NCBI RefSeq assembly: GCF_014698965.1
Contig: NZ_JACXAE010000072.1
Coordinates: 310,001 to 374,000 of the forward strand
Source: Iningainema tapete BLCC-T55
GTDB lineage: Bacteria; Cyanobacteriota; Cyanobacteriia; Cyanobacteriales; Nostocaceae
Direction: 5' to 3'
Length of the DNA: 64,000 nt
Part shown: piece by piece, positions 51,752 to 60,621 of the stretch
Layout: each line of letters opens with the position of its first letter
How positions within the stretch are numbered: position 1 is the first letter of the stretch
Made by a program: the position numbers and the translations under genes
The notes under the pieces: model-generated
Database searches by the model: none
Told to the model about the DNA's origin: nothing
Seen by the model: the letters and a program-made list of their open reading frames with translations, nothing else

Positions 51752-52114
51752 TTACAAAGCCCGGTCAAAGCGTTGCTTAATCCGGGTTGCCTTACCGACG
51801 CGATCGCGTAGATAGTACAGTTTAGCACGTCTTACTTTACCACGTCGTAACACTTTGATGTTGTCAATCCGTGGAGAATGAAGAAGAAATACACGCTCTA
51901 CACCTACGCCTTGAAATACACGACGCACTGTAATAGTTTCGTTGATCCCACCATTACGCTTAGCTATCACCACTCCTTCGTAGGGTTGTACGCGGTATTT
52001 GTCGCCTTCTTTAATTTTCACTCCGACTTTAACTGTGTCGCCCACATAAATCTCGGGCAGATTCGATTTCAATTGTTCCGCTTCTATAGAGCGGATGATT
52101 TCTTGAGCTTTCAT
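51752..52114 (-). CDS. rplS: 50S ribosomal protein L19
   Basis: 120 residues. [60 protein letters not shown] and the end [20 protein letters not shown] are diagnostic. It sits at the 30S-50S interface. Upstream of tRNA-Trp on the same strand, which makes a continuous translation/transcription block down to rplL. Confidence 0.97.
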   Translation of the reverse strand: MKAQEIIRSIEAEQLKSNLPEIYVGDTVKVGVKIKEGDKYRVQPYEGVVIAKRNGGINETITVRRVFQGVGVERVFLLHSPRIDNIKVLRRGKVRRAKLYYLRDRVGKATRIKQRFDRAL

Positions 52115-52462
52115 ACGTTTACAAAAGAACCATTATTTCATCACCGTGCGCCCCACGGTTAGATCTAGCTGCTGTTTGAAGTGACAAACGTTGTTCTATA
52201 TTTAGTTTCGCGCTGTTACTCTGGATACTTTTCCAGCAAAGTATCCACTACCCATGCACAATTCAGAACACGGGTAAGCTTACAGTTTCCTTCAATTCGT
52301 GGCGTTTAACGCCTTTGGGCGCTGGTATTTTACACAGTACCATTCTACATTGAGAATTGCAAATTTCAGGAGACATGAGTGATTTGATAAGAATAAATTA
52401 TAGTGACAAGAACGTTTCAGTCAAGAAGCATAGTATATTAATGTGCTAAAAGTGTTAAGTTA
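52115..52462. other. Intergenic region between rplS and the glycosyltransferase
   Basis: About 350 bases, divergent promoters. I see no repeat family member, terminator or gene. A weak GCGCCCCACGG element near 52147 and a GTGGCGTTTAACGCC palindrome near 52300-52314 are the only structures. Confidence 0.4.
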
Positions 52463-53425
52463 ATGAAATTTAGCGTCGTCATCACAACTTATAACCGCTT
52501 AACGTTATTGCAACGGGCAATTGACTCAGCTCTCAACCAGACAATTCCTTGTGAGGTGATTGTTGCTGATGACTGTTCATCTGACAATACCCAAGATTAT
52601 GTAAATAAGCTTAAATCAAAGCTGGGTGAACTTGGATCGCGCCTAGTCTATCATTGTAATGAAGTAAACAAAGGTCACGCAGCAACGGTAAATGCAGGAG
52701 TAAATAAAGCAAGTGGAGATTGGATTAAATTTTTGGATGATGACGACTACTTGAGTCTAAATTGTTTAGAAGAAATGGTAAGAGCGATCGCACTGAGAAA
52801 AGAAGCCGTCATCTGCTCTTGTATTGCCGCACAAGTAAACGAACAAGAAGTTGAACTCAGCCGCACACCTCAACTTGGTTCTGGGTTAGCTTTTTATATC
52901 CCGCAATCAGACATTCACTATGGTATGCTGTTAGAGTTGCTCCCATTAGGCACACCTGTTCAAGTCGCATGTCGCCGCGACGCTTTCTTAAAAAGTGGTG
53001 GTTGGGATTCCAAACTTGATGCTAACTGTGATGATATTGACTCTTGGATTCGTATTACCCAATATGGTGATGCCCTGATTCTTAATCAGTGTCTTGCCTA
53101 CCGTACTATTTGGACTGGTGCTTATAATCAAAAGTTTTCTCTTCTACAGCGTTTAGATACAAACATGTTAATGAAGGAAAAGATTTACGCTTTAGTTGAC
53201 AAACAACACCAGAAAAATATACCAGCCCTTCAAGATATTAAAAATTACTTAAAACTGCATTGGGCGATAGTAGCGCTCAAGCAAAGAAAAATAAACAGCT
53301 TTTTAAATATGGTAGATGCAAAAGTACTATCTCTAAAAGCTTGGCAGCTATTGTTGAGTGCTGCATTTGCACGCCGATTTAATCTCAGTGATTCTCATAT
53401 TCGTAAATTCGTGTTAATTGAGTAA
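52463..53425 (+). CDS. Family 2 glycosyltransferase
   Basis: 320 residues. SVVITTYNRLTLLQRAIDSA (4-23), IVADDCSSDNTQDYV, HAATVNAGVNKASGDWIKFL and the D-x-D DDDDYLSL (about 93-100) define a GT-A fold of the GT2 class; DANCDDIDSWIRITQYG resembles the acceptor-site D-D region. No membrane segment, so it is a cytoplasmic sugar transferase, perhaps for exopolysaccharide or surface glycans. It stands alone between the ribosomal block and the PEP-CTERM genes. Confidence 0.88.
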   Translation: MKFSVVITTYNRLTLLQRAIDSALNQTIPCEVIVADDCSSDNTQDYVNKLKSKLGELGSRLVYHCNEVNKGHAATVNAGVNKASGDWIKFLDDDDYLSLNCLEEMVRAIALRKEAVICSCIAAQVNEQEVELSRTPQLGSGLAFYIPQSDIHYGMLLELLPLGTPVQVACRRDAFLKSGGWDSKLDANCDDIDSWIRITQYGDALILNQCLAYRTIWTGAYNQKFSLLQRLDTNMLMKEKIYALVDKQHQKNIPALQDIKNYLKLHWAIVALKQRKINSFLNMVDAKVLSLKAWQLLLSAAFARRFNLSDSHIRKFVLIE

Positions 53426-53526
53426 TTACCAAGATCCCTATAATAGAAGGGACAGGCAAGATGCCTATCCCACAAGAAATACACCATGAGTCCTACAAAT
53501 ATACAACGCCAATTTGCTTTTATTTC

Positions 53527-54036
53527 TTAGTTGAGTAGTAATTTTCTTCTGCGTAAGCCAATCAAGGTAAGTACATCCAGCCCAAATAAAACTCTTGGTT
53601 CAGGAACAGAAGCGGATACTGAGTTGGGAATCAAAACAGATGCTGACAGAGGAACGATAGCATTTTTAGAACTAGGAATGCCCGTAACTGTCGTAGATCG
53701 AGGGTAGGGAACTCCCGATGAGTTGGGTTGAATGTTGATGCCAACAGTCAATGAATCAACTACATTTGCTAAGTTGTAGTTAATGCCAAACTCAGTGGGG
53801 ATGGGTTTGGTAAGCAATTCATTAACTAAATTTTTGTTGAGGATTTCCCAGAAGTCAGTTTCATTGGGATAATTCACTAAGAAGTTATCGATGTATTTGT
53901 AAATCTGAGTGAATTCGGGATATTCTAAGGGATCGTTTTTGCCGATCCCATCAATGTAGTCGTAGCTAACATCTATATCGAGGGTAGCGTTTCCCTGATG
54001 TTCAATTGGATAGTTTCTGAAGCCAAAAGACCAAGA
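53527..54036 (-). pseudogene. Second half of a duplicated PEP-CTERM gene, no start codon
   Basis: In the same frame as the 54037-54552 gene but behind its TAA stop. It repeats that gene's sequence from SWSFGFRNYPIEHQGNATLD onward and ends with a PEP-CTERM tail: VPEP, then RVLFGLDVLTLIGL, then RRRK. The offset between copies is exactly 387 bases (129 codons), and the stop TAA (54037-54039) stands where the other copy has GAG (Glu). Only internal GTG/ATG codons could start it. It therefore lacks a signal peptide and is presumably silent. Confidence 0.8.
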
Positions 54037-54552
54037 TTAATTGAGATCGACTTGCTCGCCAGGAATACCAGTAACTTTACTGGCACGAGGATAGGGAACA
54101 TTTGAAGAACCAGGTTGAACAGCGAGGTCAACAGTTAAAGAATCTACTACATTTGCCAAGTTATAATTGAATCCAAACTCGGTAGGGATGGGTTTGGTGA
54201 GTAGTTCAGTTACTAAGTTTTTGTTGAGGACTTCCCAGAAATCGGTTTCATTGGGATAGTTGACTAAGAAGTTATCGATGTATTTGTAAATTTGAGTGAA
54301 TTCAGGATACTCCAAGGGATCGTTTTTACCAATCCCATCAATGTATTTATAACTAACCTTGATATCGAGGGTAGCGTTTCCCTGATGCTCAATGGGGTAG
54401 TTTTGGAAGCCAAAAGACCAAGACTCATTCAAGTCAGTTTTCGGTGCGATCGCACCAGCCGGAATAGAATCAACAACAGCCATTAGGCTCAAGATAGTGC
54501 CAGCCACTGAAAATACAACCTGGGGAAAAATCTTGCCGATCATTTTTGTCAC
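54037..54552 (-). CDS. Secreted protein, truncated copy of a PEP-CTERM-type protein
   Basis: 171 residues. Signal peptide at 1-35 (FPQVVFSVAGTILSLMAVVD, cleavage after AGA-I-A region), then a domain SWSFGFQNYPIEHQGNATLD, IDGIGKNDPLEYPEFTQIYK, NETDFWEVLNKNLVTELLTK, ending SKVTGIPGEQVDLN. I do not recognise the domain. Compared with the downstream copy it has lost the C-terminal PEP-CTERM sorting tail, because the tandem duplication placed a stop after VDLN. It would be exported but not anchored. Confidence 0.7.
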   Translation of the reverse strand: MTKMIGKIFPQVVFSVAGTILSLMAVVDSIPAGAIAPKTDLNESWSFGFQNYPIEHQGNATLDIKVSYKYIDGIGKNDPLEYPEFTQIYKYIDNFLVNYPNETDFWEVLNKNLVTELLTKPIPTEFGFNYNLANVVDSLTVDLAVQPGSSNVPYPRASKVTGIPGEQVDLN

Positions 54553-54602
54553 TATGTAATTTTACGGTCATATTTACCATACAATGCAAACTACATCAAC
54601 TT

Positions 54603-55112
54603 ATGCAATTTTCCTTACTAACCACCAAAACATCTACTGTATTTGTTGACCAACCAACACCACTACCAGAAAGTCTTGGATTTGTTAGCTTCCTTGGGTT
54701 AACACTAAGCCCATCTGGGAACCTTTTTGTCAGTGACTTTGCAAACGAAATTAGAAGTTACGATTTAGAAACGGGTCAGTTACTGGATGATTTATCGACT
54801 AATTACACTGGTACGGTTCCTTCTAACAATTTCATTGGTAATTTAACCTTCACTCCAGACGAGAAGCTCTACACAGTTGGGTTTGATTTTACAAACAATA
54901 ATTTTGGTGTAATACTGCGTTATGACGGAGCGACTGGAAATCCTTTACCCGCAGTTGGTCAGTCTGGTGCCATTTTCGTACCCACTGACAGTCGATTGTT
55001 GCGCCCTGTTGGGATTGTTTATGCCCCTATAAACATACCTGAAGGATCTTCAACAGTAGGTTTACTATCTTTAGGCGCTTTATCTACAATTTTGCACAGG
55101 AAACGCAAATAG
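54603..55112 (+). CDS. PEP-CTERM protein with a partial NHL/SMP-30-like beta-propeller
   Basis: 169 residues from ATG 54603; the longer frame from 54546 overlaps the divergent gene's promoter and start. LGFVSFLGLTLSPSGNLFVS and DFANEIRSYDLETGQLLDDL, LTFTPDEKLYTVGFD and VILRYDGATGNPLPAVGQ resemble blades of an NHL/gluconolactonase propeller, but there are only two to three. The C terminus INIPEGSSTVGLLSLGALS and TILHRKRK is a PEP-CTERM-like signal (PEG variant). No signal peptide is seen, so the 5' part of the gene appears lost. Confidence 0.55.
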   Translation: MQFSLLTTKTSTVFVDQPTPLPESLGFVSFLGLTLSPSGNLFVSDFANEIRSYDLETGQLLDDLSTNYTGTVPSNNFIGNLTFTPDEKLYTVGFDFTNNNFGVILRYDGATGNPLPAVGQSGAIFVPTDSRLLRPVGIVYAPINIPEGSSTVGLLSLGALSTILHRKRK

Positions 55113-55189
55113 ACTTCGTTTTAGGGGGCGAGCGCACTTTAACTTACCTAATTACACGATGATTTGATGCGATCGCACGCTTAAATCCA

Positions 55190-55381
55190 CTACTCCAGAC
55201 AACTTCCATCATCATCTCCTAGTAAATCAGCGATCAAATCATCAACGCTTCCCCTATAAGCTGTCCCATCCTGAAAAGCCTGCATCACTTCCTGGGCATT
55301 AGCCAAAATTTCAACCCGCTGATCCTCAATTCGTTGCTGACGAAGAAACTCAAATAAATACTCTCGATCTTCTGTGGGCAT
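55190..55381 (-). CDS. Small antitoxin-like protein
   Basis: 63 residues: MPTEDREYLFEFLRQQRIED, then EILANAQEVMQAFQDGTAYR, GSVDDLIADLLGDDDG. This resembles cyanobacterial antitoxins with a helical N terminus that usually begin several residues earlier (EIINSIE precedes in frame, after a TAA). No toxin gene is directly downstream, so it may be an orphan. Many Nostocales carry such genes. Confidence 0.5.
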   Translation of the reverse strand: MPTEDREYLFEFLRQQRIEDQRVEILANAQEVMQAFQDGTAYRGSVDDLIADLLGDDDGSCLE

Positions 55382-55640
55382 TTCAATAGAATTAATAATT
55401 TCTTATAAAGTAATCAGAGAACCTCCTAATCAAGTAAATCCTACTGCTAACTCTATTTTAATAAGAGCGCATCCAAAGCTTAAAGCTCATGTAGTTGCAG
55501 GGATAACTAACTGAGAATCAGGATGAGAAAGGATAGCCAAGGCATTCGCACTTAACCATTTGCTTAATAAAAATATTGATATGACTTGAGCGGGATGTCT
55601 TTTCCTCAATACGCTATATGCGATCGCTCTTATATTCATT
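55382..55640. other. Gap without a recognisable gene
   Basis: About 260 bases between small antitoxin-like gene and vapC. It is AT-rich, with a HIP1 site near 55620 and no structure I can identify. Confidence 0.35.
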
Positions 55641-56045
55641 TCACCAGATGGTTTGAATATTTGTTAATGCTTGGATTTGCGAATCACGGGTAACTAAGGG
55701 AAGACCCAAAGAGAAAGCAGTAGCTGCTATAATTCTATCTGGCATATCAGGAACAGTTGCGCGGTCAATTTGACGAATTGCTCCCGAAATCTTACGATCT
55801 AAAGGTGCTAATATGATACCCACATTAGGGTCATCTAAAGCATTTAGAGTTCGTGTCAATACTTCTTCTGCAAAGCGTCCCCTTTCAACCAAATAAGTAA
55901 TTTCGACTACTGAAATAGATGAGACATAAATAGGATTACCACTACTAACTGCTTGCTGTAAAGTTGTTAAAGCAGTTTCTGATAGTCTCTTCAAATCAAA
56001 AATATACCAAATTAAAGCATGTGTATCTGCAACTACTGATATCAT
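55641..56045 (-). CDS. PIN-domain toxin (VapC type)
   Basis: 134 residues from ATG 56045 (MISVVADTHALIWYI). PIN acidic residues: D7 in VADTHALIWY, E in SVVEITYL (about 38), D in VPDMPDRIIAATA (about 97 and 100) and D in LVTRDSQI (about 118). VapC-type PIN proteins are ribonucleases, usually cutting initiator tRNA or rRNA, held inactive by the antitoxin. ATG overlaps the stop of the antitoxin gene. Confidence 0.88.
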   Translation of the reverse strand: MISVVADTHALIWYIFDLKRLSETALTTLQQAVSSGNPIYVSSISVVEITYLVERGRFAEEVLTRTLNALDDPNVGIILAPLDRKISGAIRQIDRATVPDMPDRIIAATAFSLGLPLVTRDSQIQALTNIQTIW

Positions 56046-56269
56046 CAGACGATATCCCTGGGAAAATTCCCCCACATTTCTTGACGAGCTTGGGTAATGT
56101 CTTCTTCAGTAATATCTACTGCTAAATCAGCACATAACCCTCTAACACTACGTAAGGGAGTTTTTGAAGTATTTTTTTGAGACAAAAATTCGGCAAAATT
56201 TAGTAACTCTTGCTGCTTATCTACAGGTAGCTGGCGTAATTTTTCCAAGACTGCTTGCTCAATATTCAT
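56045..56269 (-). CDS. DUF2281-type antitoxin of the PIN toxin
   Basis: 74 residues. EQAVLEKLRQLPVDKQQELL and NFAEFLSQK match the DUF2281 N terminus (helical, binds the toxin or DNA), and RSVRGLCADLAVDITEEDIT the toxin-wrapping part ending ARQEMWGNFPRDIV. The stop overlaps the toxin start, so they are translationally coupled, antitoxin first as usual. Confidence 0.85.
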   Translation of the reverse strand: MNIEQAVLEKLRQLPVDKQQELLNFAEFLSQKNTSKTPLRSVRGLCADLAVDITEEDITQARQEMWGNFPRDIV

Positions 56270-56404
56270 AAATTCATTACCTTTTTTAATTCATATTACT
56301 TTGACTACTTGCTAAGACCAGTATAAGCTATCTTCTGTATCATCTTGAAACTCTGCAGTTTAAAAATCTTCTTCCAAAAAAGATCTTGCTGGATTATTCA
56401 TCAT

Positions 56405-56611
56405 TTAAGGAGAAGTTTCAGCATTTAAAGCTTCTAACATAATATTGGCAGCTTCGACAGCATCGTAGGGAGACCAAACTGGGTAGGACGCACCTGATTG
56501 TATCAGCTTATTTTCTTCGTTTGCTAGTTCAGTAGCTAAAAGTTGAATCACCTGAAGTTTGCATGCACGATTGAGTTTGCGATCTGGTTCAATTAACTCA
56601 GTAGATACCAT
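56405..56611 (-). CDS. Small protein of the antitoxin-rich cluster
   Basis: 68 residues: KLNRACKLQVIQLLATELAN and GASYPVWSPYDAVEAANIML. I recall similar small proteins in cyanobacteria next to toxin genes, but the name is not certain. It lies between the PIN pair and the next antitoxin-like gene, same strand. A following short frame (56360-56404, MNNPARSFLEEDF then a stop) may be a decayed continuation or a second tiny gene. Confidence 0.45.
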   Translation of the reverse strand: MVSTELIEPDRKLNRACKLQVIQLLATELANEENKLIQSGASYPVWSPYDAVEAANIMLEALNAETSP

Positions 56612-56645
56612 TTTTCAACAAAAACTTTACTGATTTTAGTTTAGC

Positions 56646-56930
56646 TCACCAGGTTACACCCTTCAATTCAGAGGGAAATAACTTACGCTCATATAACCTA
56701 TCTTCGTCCAAGGCATGAATTAAAAATTCACCTGTTTCTTGTTGCTCTTGGGCATCATCTTCATCAAACCAAGACTGGAGTAGATTAACCAGGTTTGTTT
56801 GTCTCTCTTCTAATAAAATGTGTTCTGTTAAAAGTTGTAGAGTGTAAGTCTCAACAGTTGTACCTTGTTGTTCGGCTCTTTGTGTCAAATACAGTTCTAA
56901 CTCTGGTGTCAAGCTAAGGTTGAGTGTCAT
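56646..56930 (-). CDS. Antitoxin-like protein next to a miniature element
   Basis: 94 residues. TLNLSLTPELELYLTQRAEQ and TTVETYTLQLLTEHILLEER look like a ribbon-helix-helix/antitoxin N terminus (strand, helix, helix), followed by an acidic LQSWFDEDDAQEQQETGEFL. The start ATG (56928-56930) directly touches the end of the element at 56931, so the original promoter has been replaced or pushed away. Confidence 0.5.
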   Translation of the reverse strand: MTLNLSLTPELELYLTQRAEQQGTTVETYTLQLLTEHILLEERQTNLVNLLQSWFDEDDAQEQQETGEFLIHALDEDRLYERKLFPSELKGVTW

Positions 56931-57054
56931 ATAGGATTACTATTTGATTTTTGAAATACACGTAGGTAGGGCGCAAGCGCACAAAGCCTAGATATGGTGG
57001 GCAGTGCCCTACACATACGTAGATTTGTTCAAAAATCAAACCGGATTCCTATAG
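56931..57054. mobile_element. Miniature inverted-repeat element abutting a start codon
   Basis: Imperfect ends of about 30 bases: ATAGGATTACTATTTGATTT and the complement of a right end that reads AAATCAAACCGGATTCCTAT. Both are followed inward by TTTGAA and a TACGTAG-like stretch. The interior has GTAGGGC and GCCCTAC arms. About 124 bases, no coding capacity. Confidence 0.7.
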
Positions 57055-57182
57055 ATGTTTTTTGAACCATACTATATATTTTATTGTTACTCTTTGTAGC
57101 GTAGCAATAAAACTTAAGATTTTATTGTTTCTGTTCAAATGCGATCGCCGACTCCAATACACTAGGATTTTTAGCGCTCGTA

Positions 57183-60100
57183 CTATTTAAAAATTTTCCT
57201 CCATCTACTGATGCTATATAATATGGGTTTCGCCCATTTCAAATCAAGTAGATCGTGCAGTAAAGTGTAAAAACAGGGGATAATAAATAGAGTAAGCATT
57301 GTAGCGATCGCCATCCCAAAGAAAACCACAATCCCCAAGGGCTGCAAAAACTCCGAACCTTCACCAATACCTAAAGCTAGTGGAAACAGTCCCAAAATAG
57401 TAGTGATTGTTGTCATCATAATGGGACGCAAACGCTGAGGTGCAGCTTTGATAATAGCTACTTGACGAGGACAATGTTCTTCTTCACGAATTTGGTTCGC
57501 CAATTCCACCATCAAAATTCCCGCGTTAACTACGATACCTACCAGTAGTACTGCACCAACAATTACAGTTGCGCCAATCGCAGTTTTCGTAATGTAAAGT
57601 CCGAAAATTCCCCCAGCTAACGCCAACGGTACAGTAAACATAATGACCAGTGGGTCAATTAGCGAGTTGTACTGTACAGCCATGACAACGAAGATCAAGA
57701 ATACCGCTAAGGCTCCCAAAGTTTTCAAAGAGTTTTGCAATTGCTGATTAGTTTCTTGAGCAGAACTTGGGATCACAGAAACTCCTTCAGGTAACTTAAC
57801 ACTCTTAAGTACCTCTTGAACTTCTTTGAGGGCTTCACCAAGACTTGCACCCTCGCTCAAGTTACCTGCAATTATGAAAACTTGACGCTGGTTAATTCGC
57901 TGAACTTCTCCTGGTGCCTGCCCTTCTTCAATATTCGCGACATCCAAAAGGCGAATTTGTTGGTTATTACTGGTAAATAAAGGTAATCGCTCTAGTTGAG
58001 AGGGACGCTCAATTGCTTCTTGATTCAACTCCACACGCACATCAACTAAGCGGTTTCCACGTTGAATTTGTGTCGGAACAGAACCCTCAATAGCGGTTTG
58101 GATTGTAGCACCAATTTCTTGCGCTGTCAACCCTACACCTGCAACTCTTTCCCAGTCAGGACGAATTTGCACTTCTGGTTGACGAGGATCGGCATCAGGG
58201 CGAAATCTTGCTGATGTTGCCCTTTCCTCCAAAGCTTGCAGTACTTCTCTGCCAGCCTGCTGTAACTTTTGTTCATCCTCACCTTGCAGAATTACGTCAA
58301 CTTCTGAACCTTGAGCCGGAGTATTACTTAAAATTAAACCACGTACCTGACCGGGACTGAGGCGTAGTAGAATTCCTGCTAAGTTAAGTTTGTTCAATTC
58401 GCGATTCACTTTTTGAACGAACTTCTCCACATCTTTGCCCTCTTTCAAAGTGATGGTAGCGCTAGCGCGTAAAGGATTTTCCGAAGTATTGGTGCCAAAT
58501 AGAAAACCACCCACAGTTGAGAAAACAAAATCTGTTTCTGGCTGCTTCATTAAGATGTCATCTACAGCCTTCATCACTTTCGCAGAAGTTTCTAGAGGTG
58601 TACCGGGAGGAAACTGCGCACGCAAGTTTGCTTGTCCAGTACTAATTCGCGGTAGAATTTCTTGAGGAATTTGTCCAGCCATGAACAAGGTACTACCACC
58701 CAAAATTAGCAAAGCTGCAGCAATCGCCACTACCCGATAGCGTAAAACCCTACCTAACAATCTACTATATAAAATAGTGGCATCTTCAAAGCGGCGATTA
58801 AACTGGCGCAGCAACCAAAACTTACTTATCCCACTCGACCAGCGAATTGCCAGTAGTCGAGAACAAAGCATTGGTACAATAGTCACGGCAACTAGAAGCG
58901 ATGCCGCAACCGCAAAGCTAATACTGAGAATTAGTTCATTAAATAGTAGTGAGATAAAACCGCCAATCAACAAGAATGGCACAACAGAAACCAAGTTTGC
59001 AGCAGTAGCAGCAACCAAAGCCGATTCTACCTCACCAGAAGATGCGATCGCCGTCTCAATAAAGAAATTTGCATTTTCCTCCACCTCGTAGGGATTGGGT
59101 TCTCTCCCCTGCCCCCTCTCTCCCAACCTCTCCTCTTCTTTCTGATTGGGAGTCATCCCTGCTTTTTCAGAGACGTTTTCCAAAATCACTACCGATGTAT
59201 CAATTGCTTGACCAATTCCCAAAGTCAAACCTGCTAGACTGAATACATTCAAACTCAAGCCGAACAACTTCATTAAAGCGATCGCCGCCAGAGTACATAA
59301 TGGAATTGCCAAAGTGATAATAAAAGTTTGTCGTAGCGATCCCAAAAATAACAGTACTGCTGCCGCTGCTAACAAAGCACCAGAAACAGCCGAAACCACC
59401 ACATCATTCAAAGAATTGCGAATGAAGCGAGATTCATCTGTAGTGGGCGTCAAAATCATATCTGCACGAATCAAGCCAGACTGTCGCAATTGTTCAATTC
59501 GCTGCTTCACGCCATCAACAACCGTAATAGTATTAGCATCAGGCTGCTTTTGCACAGACACTTTCACAGCTTGTTGACGATTTAAATAAACAAATATACG
59601 TTGTTCTTCCGTATCATCTTGTACAGTGGCAAAATCTCTCAGATAGACGCGGCGGGGAAGCAACTGGTTGGTAGCAGAAGTACTATTCGCATTTCCTACT
59701 TGAAAAGAGAGGTTTTCGATTTCCTTTGCATCTCGAAAACGTCCGAAAGTACGGGTTAAAGGTTCAGAATTGCGACCTAAAATTCTCCCACCAGATATAT
59801 CCTGGTTACGTGCTGTTAATTCATTAAGTACACTGTTTAATCCTACACCCAATGCTTGAAGACGATTTAAATCAACCAGCACCCGCACCTCTTCCTCCGC
59901 TGCACCGGATACATCAACAGCAGCCACACCAGGTACAACACTGAGTTCGCGAGATAACTCTTCATCGGCAAACACCCGTAAATCTTTACCTTGTAGCGAA
60001 GAAGATGTCAGCGCCAATTCGTAAATAGGCTGCTGGGATGGATCAAATTTAAATATACGCGGCTCTTCAATCGTATCTGGCAATTGTCCTCTGCCTCGGT

Positions 60101-60467
60101 TAAAAGCCGCAGTAGCATCGTTGAGAGCTTGATCGATATCGCCCCCTGGTTGGAAAAACAAATCGATACTAACTTGTCCTTCACGAGTACGGGAAAATAC
60201 TTGCACTACATTCTCAGTAGCTGATAGAGCTTCTTCTAGGGGTCTAGTAATTTCATCTACCGCCACCTCAGGGGATATACCAGGCGCATCTAGTCGAACA
60301 CCAATACGCGGATAGGTAATCGACGGTAACAAATCTACTTGGATAGTTGTCAGAAAAAATACACCTAGCACAACTACTGACAAGGTGAGCATGAGTGTGC
60401 CGATGTGCTGGCGAATGGAAATAGCGCTGATACTAAATTTGCTACTTTTATTAACCTGCTGCATCAC
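57183..60467 (-). CDS. RND efflux permease (AcrB/MdtB type)
   Basis: 1094 residues. The first periplasmic part reads VDLLPSITYPRIGVRLDAPG and ISPEVAVDEITRPLEEALS. Twelve membrane segments are visible, including VVSAVSGALLAAAAVLLFLG and FIIPCFYTLLHDLLD at the end. Conserved GQAIDTSVVILENV in TM4 shows D as the proton-relay aspartate region. A cytoplasmic loop near 436-457 carries a low-complexity insert (EEERLGERGQGREPNP). Coupled to the adaptor upstream; no outer-membrane channel gene is present. Possible substrates: drugs, metals or lipids. Confidence 0.93.
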   Translation of the reverse strand: MMQQVNKSSKFSISAISIRQHIGTLMLTLSVVVLGVFFLTTIQVDLLPSITYPRIGVRLDAPGISPEVAVDEITRPLEEALSATENVVQVFSRTREGQVSIDLFFQPGGDIDQALNDATAAFNRGRGQLPDTIEEPRIFKFDPSQQPIYELALTSSSLQGKDLRVFADEELSRELSVVPGVAAVDVSGAAEEEVRVLVDLNRLQALGVGLNSVLNELTARNQDISGGRILGRNSEPLTRTFGRFRDAKEIENLSFQVGNANSTSATNQLLPRRVYLRDFATVQDDTEEQRIFVYLNRQQAVKVSVQKQPDANTITVVDGVKQRIEQLRQSGLIRADMILTPTTDESRFIRNSLNDVVVSAVSGALLAAAAVLLFLGSLRQTFIITLAIPLCTLAAIALMKLFGLSLNVFSLAGLTLGIGQAIDTSVVILENVSEKAGMTPNQKEEERLGERGQGREPNPYEVEENANFFIETAIASSGEVESALVAATAANLVSVVPFLLIGGFISLLFNELILSISFAVAASLLVAVTIVPMLCSRLLAIRWSSGISKFWLLRQFNRRFEDATILYSRLLGRVLRYRVVAIAAALLILGGSTLFMAGQIPQEILPRISTGQANLRAQFPPGTPLETSAKVMKAVDDILMKQPETDFVFSTVGGFLFGTNTSENPLRASATITLKEGKDVEKFVQKVNRELNKLNLAGILLRLSPGQVRGLILSNTPAQGSEVDVILQGEDEQKLQQAGREVLQALEERATSARFRPDADPRQPEVQIRPDWERVAGVGLTAQEIGATIQTAIEGSVPTQIQRGNRLVDVRVELNQEAIERPSQLERLPLFTSNNQQIRLLDVANIEEGQAPGEVQRINQRQVFIIAGNLSEGASLGEALKEVQEVLKSVKLPEGVSVIPSSAQETNQQLQNSLKTLGALAVFLIFVVMAVQYNSLIDPLVIMFTVPLALAGGIFGLYITKTAIGATVIVGAVLLVGIVVNAGILMVELANQIREEEHCPRQVAIIKAAPQRLRPIMMTTITTILGLFPLALGIGEGSEFLQPLGIVVFFGMAIATMLTLFIIPCFYTLLHDLLDLKWAKPILYSISRWRKIFK

Positions 60468-60532
60468 CGTTACTGTCCAATTATATTTAATACGTATTTA
60501 CTTATTTCTGTAACAAAGCATAAATAAAAGTT

Positions 60533-60590
60533 TGTAGTAAGCGCTTAAGCGCTTAAAACCCTTGCTTTGAGCGCTTAAGCGCTCACTACG
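60533..60590. repeat. Large hairpin between adaptor and permease genes
   Basis: A 20-bp stem (GTAGTAAGCGCTTAAGCGCT, one G-U) with a 15-base loop. On the minus strand it lies 3' to the adaptor stop and 5' to the permease start, so it may lower or time permease expression. It belongs to the GCGCTTAAGCGC family. Confidence 0.75.
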
Positions 60591-60621
60591 AACATAAGCG
60601 ATTTCACTTACTTACTAATTA

